The position numbers and the translations under genes were made by a program. Under the pieces are notes generated by a model. That model saw only the letters and a program-made list of their open reading frames with translations. It did no database searches and was not told the DNA's origin. Of a stretch of 50,183 nucleotides of DNA, positions 44,297 to 50,183 are shown one piece after another. The first letter of the stretch is position 1, and each line of letters begins with the position of its first letter. The DNA comes from Eubacterium sp. CAG:248 (GTDB taxonomy: Bacteria > Bacillota > Clostridia > Lachnospirales > Lachnospiraceae): contig FR886204.1 in NCBI GenBank assembly GCA_000436475.1, forward strand, positions 1 through 50,183, given 5' to 3'.

Positions 44297-46030
44297 TTAT
44301 TTCTGATGAATCTTTACCATATGTGCATATTCACCATCAAGCTTCATAAGTTCCTTATGAGTACCACGTTCCTTAATACCTTCTTCTGTAAGCATAAGTA
44401 TCTCCTCAGCGTTCTCTATAGTTGTAAGCCTGTGTGCTATGACTAGTGTTGTCCTGTTTTTAGCAAGCTTCTCTAAAGATTCCTGGACTATCTGCTCACT
44501 TTCATTATCAAGTGCTGAGGTGGCCTCATCAAATATAAGTATAGGTGGATTCTTAAGAAATACCCTTGCAATAGAAAGTCTCTGCTTTTGTCCACCTGAA
44601 AGCTTAACACCTCTCTGTCCGATATCTGTATCATATCCGTTTTCAAATGACTCAATGAACTCATGTGCATTGGCAAGCTTAGCCGCAGCTATAACCTCTT
44701 CATCTGTCGCATCAGGTCTTCCATATCTTATATTTTCTTTTATGCTTCCCATAAACAGATAAACATCCTGCTGTACAACACCTATATGGTCTCTTAAGCT
44801 TTTTAATGTAACGTCCTTTATATCAGTACCATCTATTCTTATACTTCCACCAGTTGCCTCATAAAACCTTGGTATAAGAGAACATAATGTTGTCTTTCCC
44901 ACTCCTGATGGACCTACAAGTGCGACATATTCGCCCGGTCTTACGTTAAGATTAATACCTGACAGCACCTCATCACTGCCATCCTTATATTTAAACGATA
45001 CATTGTCAAATGTTATCTCTCCCTTGACATCCTTAAGTTCTGTCGCATCTGGCTTTTCCTTAATCTCTGGTTCAACCGACAATATCTCAAGAAATCTTTC
45101 ATATCCGGAATATCCGTTCTGGAACTGCTCTGTAAAGTCGATAAGTACTTTAACCGGCTCTGTAAATATATTGATATACAATAAAAATGTAACAAAATCA
45201 GTCAGATTGACCCAGCCCTTTGTTATACCTGCACCGCCAACTGCTATGACTATAACATTAATCATAGTTGTAAATGCTGTAAGACCGGCATTGTATGTTC
45301 CCATATAATGATAACTGTTTTTCTTTGCCTCAAGGAAGGCATCATTTCCCTTTTTAAACTTTTCACACTCTATATCCTCATTGGCAAATGATTTTACAAC
45401 CCTTATACCAGAAAGATTATCTTCTATCTGCGCATTTATCTCCCCTATACGAACTCTGTTTCTTTTAAATGCCGTCTTCATTCTCTTGTTAAGGAAATAT
45501 GCAAACACAAGCATAACCGGAACAAGGATAAATGCTGCAAGCGTAAGCCTTAAATCTATAGAGCTTAAAATACATAATGCTCCAACTATCTTTATAAGCG
45601 ATATAGTAATATTCTCCGGACCATGATGTAAAAGCTCTGTTATATCAAACAAATCTGATGTTATTCTTGAAAGCAGCTGTCCTACCTTCTGATCATCATA
45701 AAACGAATACGAAAGTTTCTGGTAATGATTAAATATCTCCGCTCTCATATCATACTCAATCTTAGCACCCATGACATGTCCATAATTGGATATATAATAA
45801 TTACATCCCCACTGGATAAGCACAAGAATGAAAAGCACTATAACTATAATAGTAATATTCTTTAAAGCTTCATCTGCTGACATATATGCCACTTTAGATG
45901 TTATAAATCTTACTACCAGCGGAATCACAAGTGCCACCGCCGCTGACATCATGGCAAGTATCATATCTAATATAAATGTACCAAGATATGGTTTATAATA
46001 TCTGGCTAATTTTTTCAGATTTTCCTTCAT
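44297..46030 (-). CDS. ABC exporter, MsbA/LmrA-like half-transporter
   Basis: Exporter half of 577 residues with six transmembrane helices followed by an ATPase domain: Walker A GPSGVGKTT, Q-loop VVQQDVYLF, signature LSGGQKQR, Walker B ILIFDEATSALD with catalytic Glu, and the switch His in IAHRLTTI. All catalytic residues are present and no partner gene is adjacent, so it probably works as a homodimer, in contrast to the pair at 38648-42230. AGAGG lies 9 nt before the ATG. The substrate class (lipid, peptide or drug) is not evident. Confidence 0.9.
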   Translation of the reverse strand: MKENLKKLARYYKPYLGTFILDMILAMMSAAVALVIPLVVRFITSKVAYMSADEALKNITIIVIVLFILVLIQWGCNYYISNYGHVMGAKIEYDMRAEIFNHYQKLSYSFYDDQKVGQLLSRITSDLFDITELLHHGPENITISLIKIVGALCILSSIDLRLTLAAFILVPVMLVFAYFLNKRMKTAFKRNRVRIGEINAQIEDNLSGIRVVKSFANEDIECEKFKKGNDAFLEAKKNSYHYMGTYNAGLTAFTTMINVIVIAVGGAGITKGWVNLTDFVTFLLYINIFTEPVKVLIDFTEQFQNGYSGYERFLEILSVEPEIKEKPDATELKDVKGEITFDNVSFKYKDGSDEVLSGINLNVRPGEYVALVGPSGVGKTTLCSLIPRFYEATGGSIRIDGTDIKDVTLKSLRDHIGVVQQDVYLFMGSIKENIRYGRPDATDEEVIAAAKLANAHEFIESFENGYDTDIGQRGVKLSGGQKQRLSIARVFLKNPPILIFDEATSALDNESEQIVQESLEKLAKNRTTLVIAHRLTTIENAEEILMLTEEGIKERGTHKELMKLDGEYAHMVKIHQK

Positions 46031-46093
46031 CAGTTATATCCTCTTTCTTTAAAACTCTGTTCATTATAACACAACTTTCGTATATGTGTAAAA

Positions 46094-46121
46094 AAGACTT
46101 TTGCATTACTACAAAAGTCTT
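46094..46121 (-). terminator. Terminator of the formate/nitrite transporter gene
   Basis: The 10-bp stem AAGACTTTTG/CAAAAGTCTT with an 8-nt loop is followed on the minus strand by TTTTT. It is about 50 nt past the stop codon at 46174. Confidence 0.85.
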
Positions 46122-46173
46122 AAACATATAATATAATGATGCCGGGGTCAATAGCCCCCGACTTTGATACCTG

Positions 46174-46935
46174 CTAATGCTCCGCCTTCATAACCTGTAC
46201 TGGAACTCCAAGAAGCACCGCCCCACCAAGTATATTGCCAATAGTAACAACAATCATACTTTTTATAACTGCCACTGTTCCAATATTGCCAAGCAGCATA
46301 TATCCTATAGAAAATGTACTCATATTAGCTATACAGTGTTCAAAACCAGCAACTACGAATGACATTATAATACAAAACATAATAATAAGCTTTCCGCTTT
46401 CACTCTTTAACTTAGTTCCAACAAGCACCGCCATACATACAAGGAAGTTGCAAAGAATCCCCCGGAGTAAAAGTTCTGGCACACCTGCTGATATTTTTGA
46501 ATATATAAAGCTGTTATAATAATCTACCATTATAGCGTGTGAAGCCTTACTATATACAAACATCGCTGATAATAAAAAAGCCCCAACAAAGTTTCCAACA
46601 TAACTTACAACCCACACTTTAACCATATCCTTAACTGATACAGTTTTATTATACACCCCTACTGCCATAACGAAATTATTACCTGTAAATAACTCACCAT
46701 TTAAGAATACTACAAGAACTATGGCAAGTGAGAATAAAAACGCCCATAACAGCTTTCCAAACTGTGGATATGTAGAATACAGCACTGCTGCACTTACATT
46801 GGATAATATAGTCGCAACAACTATATAAAATCCCGCCATAACTGCCCTCATAAAGTACTTTCCAAAGTGATTGTTACAAAGCTCTGCCTTATTCTTAGCC
46901 GCTTCTGCCACTTTCGCAACATCTGTTAATAACAT
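46174..46935 (-). CDS. Formate/nitrite transporter (FNT) family channel
   Basis: Pentameric channel protein for small monovalent anions. The 253 residues contain six hydrophobic segments and the family signatures GELFTGNNFVMAVG (first re-entrant loop) and VVAGFEHCIANMSTFSIG (second, with the conserved His). The ATG at 46935 has AAGGAAAG upstream; an ATG at 46980 lacks a ribosome site. In a fermentative anaerobe FocA-type formate exchange is the likeliest role, but nitrite (NirC) and hydrosulfide (HSC) members look alike, and the sulfate cluster nearby makes hydrosulfide release worth keeping open. No pyruvate formate-lyase gene is adjacent. Confidence 0.87.
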   Translation of the reverse strand: MLLTDVAKVAEAAKNKAELCNNHFGKYFMRAVMAGFYIVVATILSNVSAAVLYSTYPQFGKLLWAFLFSLAIVLVVFLNGELFTGNNFVMAVGVYNKTVSVKDMVKVWVVSYVGNFVGAFLLSAMFVYSKASHAIMVDYYNSFIYSKISAGVPELLLRGILCNFLVCMAVLVGTKLKSESGKLIIMFCIIMSFVVAGFEHCIANMSTFSIGYMLLGNIGTVAVIKSMIVVTIGNILGGAVLLGVPVQVMKAEH

Positions 46936-47247
46936 AATATACTTTCCTTTTCTTTCATCATCTTTTATCTTTTTGTCCATGCCATATTGTATACAGCATA
47001 CACGGCACAGCTTAAAAGGATAGCATAATAACTTATAATTTTCTAGATATATAATGTATTTTTGAAAGTACTTTCTATAAAATGTTAATCTTCAAATTTT
47101 ATATAGAGGATACATTACATCAAAGAAATATATAGCATTTTCAAAATTAGCTCTTAACCATAACCCAAAATAACATACCCCGAATATATATCCCATCCGG
47201 ACATATACTCAAAGTATGTCATTTTCACATTTTATATTTTATTGTAT
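46936..47247. other. AT-rich intergenic region
   Basis: About 312 bp between the FNT gene and the ECF gene. A short bulged hairpin, GACAT..ACT/AGT.ATGTC (47200-47220), lies 27 nt after the ECF stop without a T-run and could be a weak terminator. Several AT-rich -10-like words occur, but no promoter could be chosen with confidence. Nothing else was recognised. Confidence 0.4.
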
Positions 47248-47745
47248 TTAATTTGCAAACACTTTTTTAATTCCAGCCTTTGAAACACAGACATATAACG
47301 CAGCAAATATCACAACTCCGCTTACTGTCTGGAATATAAGTCCCGGAAGAGCTACTAATGCAGCCGATATACCATACACAAATATTCTCACTAATGTATA
47401 AGCACATATATGGAATATTGCTCCGACACCTACACCAACATATGGCATAATCTTATTATTCTTTCCAAGCTTCACCATAAATAAACCAATAATAAGCGCC
47501 CACATACTCTTTATGACAATCGTAGGAAGTACCCACACAGTATAGCCGCCTATAAGGTCTGCAAGACCTGCTCCGATAGCACCTGCAAATGCGCCTTTTT
47601 TATAACCAAGCATAAACACTGTAAGAAGCATAAAACCATCACCAAAATGATTATATCCGAACGGTGAAGGAATTTTAAAGAAAAATGTTCCTATAAATAT
47701 AAGTGCCGCCATAAGACCTGTAAGTGTAATATCCTTTGTTTTCAT
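47248..47745 (-). CDS. ECF transporter S-component, substrate unassigned
   Basis: Substrate-capture membrane subunit of an energy-coupling-factor vitamin importer. The 165 residues form about five or six hydrophobic segments with the motif pattern of the former DUF1393 group: KIPSPFGYNHFGDGFMLL followed by GAIGAGLADLIGGYTVW and a conserved IKSMWAL. Members of this group are annotated for riboflavin, hydroxymethylpyrimidine or pyridoxine-type vitamins; sequence alone does not decide. The ATG at 47745 has AGAGG 9 nt upstream; an ATG two codons earlier is too close to it. ATPase and T subunits are not in the window, as expected for group II ECF systems. Confidence 0.8.
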   Translation of the reverse strand: MKTKDITLTGLMAALIFIGTFFFKIPSPFGYNHFGDGFMLLTVFMLGYKKGAFAGAIGAGLADLIGGYTVWVLPTIVIKSMWALIIGLFMVKLGKNNKIMPYVGVGVGAIFHICAYTLVRIFVYGISAALVALPGLIFQTVSGVVIFAALYVCVSKAGIKKVFAN

Positions 47746-47787
47746 TATCATAGTCCTCTTATCATCTAATTATAATCACACTCCGTA

Positions 47788-47822
47788 CAGGATATATCCA
47801 CTCATATTCCGCATATATCCTG
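47788..47822. repeat. 10-bp inverted repeat in the ECF gene leader
   Basis: CAGGATATAT (47788-47797) and ATATATCCTG (47813-47822) are perfect complements with 15 nt between. They lie about 45-75 nt upstream of the start codon. This could be an operator or a leader hairpin; no known riboswitch core was recognised. Confidence 0.5.
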
Positions 47823-47922
47823 CACACTTAATATAGAATGTCTATAACTACTTAAGATAGCTTATTGTCAATTATACATATATCTGGATATATTAAAATA
47901 TTCAATATGCCGATAACATATA

Positions 47923-47958
47923 ATGCCAACTGGCATTGTCAGTAATGTCAGTTGGCAT
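47923..47958. terminator. Strong hairpin between the AgrC-like remnant and the ECF gene
   Basis: ATGCCAACTG (47923-47932) pairs with CAGTTGGCAT (47949-47958), and three further inner pairs follow after a G-T pair; the loop is TGTCAGTA. The T-run after it is weak on either strand. It is probably the old terminator of the kinase gene. Confidence 0.55.
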
Positions 47959-48006
47959 ATATACCTGATATTCAGTTGCACTTTGTTACATAGCTGTCAT
48001 TATTTT

Positions 48007-48612
48007 TTACTCGAGATATATAATTATAGCTATTTCAAACTGTCCGTTTTCATATTCTTCAATCATTGAGCCATCATATTTATCAACAATTCTTTTTATA
48101 TTATTCAGACCATATCCATGATTATCCTTATCGCCTTTCTTACTTATAATATGTCCATCTTCTTTCTTTATACCGCCATCATATAGGTTAGACATAGAAA
48201 TATGTATCATTCCCGCAGTATATTAAATATTCAGACTTACTTTTGAATTATCTATTGCATTTTCTAAAGCATTATCAAGCAGATTACCAAGTATAATATT
48301 CACATCATATATATTTATTTTTAGATTTTCCGGTATTACAACCGATACAACTAACTCAAGACCTTTATTCATATATTTTTCAGCATAGAAATTCAAAATT
48401 CCGTCAAATGCTTCATTACCTGTATTATATATATTCTGCGCACTTATAATCTCATCACTCATCTGCTGCAAATAATCTTTTGCCTGCTGAACTTTATCTT
48501 TCATAAGCAAATCGTTTATCTCTCTTATATGATGTTTCATATCATGCTTTATTGTCCTAAAAATCTGCAAATAATAATTTCCTGAATTTTCTTCCTTCGT
48601 AATGATAGAAAC
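48007..48612 (-). pseudogene. Decayed AgrC-like (GHKL) sensor histidine kinase fragment
   Basis: Only the kinase core of an AgrC-type quorum-sensing receptor remains. In one frame: FRTIKHDMKHH with the phospho-acceptor His, NLLDNALENA (N box), and after an in-frame TAA stop (48223-48225) the continuation with NLYDGG and HGYGLNNIKRIVDKYDG (G box). The halves stay in the same frame, so a single nonsense change, not a frameshift, split the gene. Upstream the frame is closed by TAG (48613-48615) and the usual membrane sensor domain of about 200 residues is missing. No AgrB, AgrD or response regulator was found beside it. Expression of the two pieces as separate proteins is possible but unlikely. 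Confidence 0.8.
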
Positions 48613-48673
48613 CTATCCTTATGATTTCTTTTTTATTATATTAACATAACTATGCATTTTTATTTCATATCAG

Positions 48674-48706
48674 GTATAACTTACATACAAAAAGTATAAC
48701 TTACAT
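48674..48706. promoter_or_regulatory. Paired direct repeats resembling a LytTR-regulator site
   Basis: GTATAACTTACAT occurs twice (48674-48686 and 48694-48706), with starts 20 bp apart, which is two helical turns. Paired short direct repeats at this period are the pattern bound by AgrA/LytTR response regulators, and they lie about 60 bp upstream of the AgrC-like remnant. Assignment is by layout and context only. Confidence 0.45.
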
Positions 48707-48716
48707 TTAAAATAAA

Positions 48717-48755
48717 AATGTTCTTAATGCCTATATTTCTGACATCAAGAACATT
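48717..48755 (-). terminator. Terminator downstream of the hemolysin III gene
   Basis: The 9-bp stem AATGTTCTT/AAGAACATT has three further inner pairs (ATG/CAT). On the minus strand TTTATTTT follows. It lies about 180 nt after the stop of the hemolysin III gene. Confidence 0.75.
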
Positions 48756-48937
48756 CTTAGTTTATCTTTAATTATTCGTAACCCCCTCTACAATACATAC
48801 GCATACCCATCAACCTGCAATTCCATATAGATAGCTTCTATATCTTAATTCCGACATAAAAGCTATCCTTCTTAAATCATATATTATAATTATTCAATTT
48901 TATACCACAAGAGTTTTTTCTAATAATGCTTTGGCAA

Positions 48938-49627
48938 TTAATGAATAGGCAGAACAGCAACATACTTAAACATCATAACAAAGTGGCATATACTTCCTGC
49001 CATAACAAAAAGATGAAATATCTCATGTGAACCAAAGTACTTATGACTAGCATTAAATGCCTTTAGCTTAAGCGCATATATAACTCCGCCTATAGTGTAT
49101 ATAATTCCTCCTGCAAGAAGCCACATAAAAGCTGCTTTTGGAAGTGCATTGATAATCTGTGTAAATGATAAAACACATGCCCAGCCCATGATTATATAAA
49201 GTGATGATGATATCCATCTTGGGCATGTAACCCAGCACAGCTTAAATATTATGCCTATAACTGCTATTCCCCATACAAGTGCAAGAAGTGCATAACCGGT
49301 AGTGTTATGAAGCACAACAAGACACACAGGAGTGTATGAACCTGCAATCATAACTGATATCATACAGTGGTCAAGTTTTTTAAGAATTTTGTTAATCTTT
49401 GGTGTTGCATCAACTGTATGATAAGTTGTGCTGGCCGCATATAGAAGAATCATAGTTCCTATAAATATAGATAAAGATATAACGTGTATCATATCCGGTG
49501 CTGACAATGCCTTTATGATAAGCGGCGTTGCAGCAAAAAGTGCCATAATCATCGCAATAAAATGTGTAATAGCACTTCCCGGTTCTTTAATCTTCATATG
49601 TGAAACATTTTCCTTAAGCTTTTCCAT
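48938..49627 (-). CDS. Hemolysin III / PAQR-family membrane protein
   Basis: Seven-helix membrane protein of 229 residues. It has the family's conserved metal-site residues in SAITHFIAMI (His), TTYHTV (His in the second conserved segment), KLDHCMISVMIAGSYTP, and the C-terminal SHEIFHLFVMAGSICHFVMM with two His. The name comes from a Bacillus cereus hemolysin; the role of most members is unknown. The ATG at 49627 is preceded by GGAGG, in an initiation region identical to that of the cytidylate-kinase-like gene at 28614. A TATAAT -10 with an adjoining palindrome lies upstream (49719-49749). Confidence 0.88.
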   Translation of the reverse strand: MEKLKENVSHMKIKEPGSAITHFIAMIMALFAATPLIIKALSAPDMIHVISLSIFIGTMILLYAASTTYHTVDATPKINKILKKLDHCMISVMIAGSYTPVCLVVLHNTTGYALLALVWGIAVIGIIFKLCWVTCPRWISSSLYIIMGWACVLSFTQIINALPKAAFMWLLAGGIIYTIGGVIYALKLKAFNASHKYFGSHEIFHLFVMAGSICHFVMMFKYVAVLPIH

Positions 49628-49718
49628 AATAATCCTCCATTCTTGCGTGTGAAAAATCTTATTTTTCACACTATCCTCCAATCCTTTTAAAGTAATATAA
49701 AAGTTTGTTTTACTTCGC

Positions 49719-49749
49719 CATGTAGTTTTAATTACTACGTGTCATTATA
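49719..49749 (-). promoter_or_regulatory. Hemolysin III promoter -10 with operator-like palindrome
   Basis: The minus-strand -10 is TATAAT (49744-49749); no clear -35 was found. Directly downstream CATGTAGT (49719-49726) and ACTACGTG (49734-49741) form a 7-of-8 inverted repeat over the probable transcription start, a layout usual for a repressor site. Confidence 0.5.
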
Positions 49750-49796
49750 ATAGCACTATGTTTTAAAAAATGCAATACTACATATCCCCAAAATAT

Positions 49797-49859
49797 AAAA
49801 AAACACAGATTTTGTTCTATCTATGTATGCACGATAGATAAAACAAAGCCTGTGCTTTA
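49797..49859 (-). terminator. Terminator after gltX
   Basis: A long stem with small interruptions contains CACAG/CTGTG, TTTGTT/AACAAA and TATCTAT/ATAGATA segments. On the minus strand the run TTTTTTT follows. It lies 55 nt past the gltX stop. Confidence 0.8.
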
Positions 49860-49913
49860 TTATTATGTATTAAACTTTATCCAGTTTTTTTAATAATTAG
49901 CTTTTTTAGAAAA

Positions 49914-50183
49914 TTACTTTATATATTTCTCTATTCTTTCCTTCATCTGCTCTTCACCCATAATGTGAACGATAGTCCAAAGGTCTGGTGTGTTGGCACG
50001 TCCTGTCACTGCTATTCTTACAACCTCAGCTATATCAGATACATTACCCTTGAAGCTTTCAGGGTCAGCCTTGTATGCCTTCATATCAGATGCAAAGCCA
50101 TGCTCGTCAGCTATTTCCTTAAGCTTGTTAAACCATACTGAATTGTCATCGTTGTGGTCGTACTTTGAAAGATAAGTCTTTAA
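49914..50183 (-). CDS. gltX: Glutamyl-tRNA synthetase, C-terminal part (gene runs off the window)
   Basis: The last 89 codons of a gene that begins beyond the right edge. The frame gives KYDHNDDNSVWFNKLKEI, then SFKGNVSDIAEVVRIAVTG and the ending GEEQMKERIEKYIK. This matches the anticodon-binding, alpha-helical end of clostridial glutamyl-tRNA synthetase, including the RIAVTGR pattern. The enzyme charges tRNA-Glu with glutamate in the cytoplasm. The catalytic HIGH and KMSKS motifs would lie outside the window. Because only the end is visible, the GlnRS-like or a second GltX paralogue cannot be ruled out. Confidence 0.85.
   Translation of the reverse strand, partial: LKTYLSKYDHNDDNSVWFNKLKEIADEHGFASDMKAYKADPESFKGNVSDIAEVVRIAVTGRANTPDLWTIVHIMGEEQMKERIEKYIK

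Larger units (their letters stand above)
48613..48937. other. Intergenic region with remnant agr-like control sequences
   Basis: About 325 bp between the kinase remnant and the hemolysin III gene. It holds the direct repeats at 48674-48706 and the terminator at 48717-48755. No reading frame resembling AgrD, AgrB or the missing kinase sensor domain was recognised. The rest is AT-rich with a small dyad AAGCTAT/ATAGCTT near 48830-48868. Confidence 0.45.

Noticed and set aside
48007..48570. Two independent small genes in place of one kinase
   Set aside because: Both pieces are in the same frame, separated by five codons including one stop, and together make a continuous GHKL kinase core.

Overview
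The window is chromosome-like, AT-rich DNA with short intergenic gaps and strong Shine-Dalgarno boxes. The gene content is that of an anaerobic, fermentative Firmicute of the class Clostridia, most likely Lachnospiraceae (Lachnospira/Eubacterium eligens-like). This guess rests on the clostridial type of sulfate assimilation cluster, a cellobiose phosphorylase of the Clostridium thermocellum type, a sugar ABC transporter without its own ATPase, a Rex-type site at lactate dehydrogenase, an LrgAB pair and heterodimeric ABC exporters. No rRNA, tRNA, CRISPR array, transposase or phage gene was seen. Nearly all genes lie on the minus strand; only ldh, the cellobiose phosphorylase and a MATE pump are on the plus strand.

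Region 1 (1-9400) is a sulfate uptake and activation cluster, read right to left: sulfate-binding lipoprotein, CysT, CysW, CysA, an AprA/AprB-type APS reductase, then CysD and CysN. APS made by CysDN would be reduced directly to sulfite by AprBA. There is no APS kinase, PAPS reductase or sulfite reductase in the window. The sbp and cysD promoters share two 12-13 bp sequence words, and the sbp leader carries a terminator-like hairpin. Left of cysN lies a two-copy structured repeat (35-265) whose hairpin arms differ between copies but stay complementary.

Region 2 (9427-13433) holds a SirC-SUMT fusion for siroheme synthesis (the likely cofactor of sulfite reductase), an orphan metal-chelate binding lipoprotein and a membrane-anchored GH25 muramidase. 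Region 3 (13434-22351) is central carbon metabolism: L-lactate dehydrogenase behind a Rex-like operator, a cellodextrin-type ABC importer (two permeases and a binding protein), a LacI regulator and, divergently, cellobiose phosphorylase. LacI-type operator words lie at both divergent promoters.

Region 4 (22353-33528) carries housekeeping and membrane genes: AI-2E family permease, UvrD-like helicase, DUF1275 protein, CPA1 antiporter with RCK_C domains, cytidylate kinase-like protein, LrgB/LrgA, cysteine desulfurase with MnmA (tRNA 2-thiouridine), and a ThiE-HAD fusion. Region 5 (33678-46030) holds the MATE pump, a nitroreductase, a pyrophosphatase-like/NUDIX fusion, cardiolipin synthase, a heterodimeric ABC exporter with one degenerate ATP site, a membrane GGDEF protein, a second NUDIX protein and a further ABC exporter. 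Region 6 (46091-50183) has a formate/nitrite-family channel, an ECF S-component, a decayed AgrC-like sensor kinase with an in-frame stop and a pair of LytTR-like direct repeats upstream, a hemolysin III protein and the 3' end of gltX.

The most unusual items are the covarying tandem hairpin element at 35-265, the shared cis words of the sulfate promoters, the ThiE-HAD fusion, the pyrophosphatase-NUDIX fusion and the relic agr-like locus. No clearly new multi-gene system was recognised.
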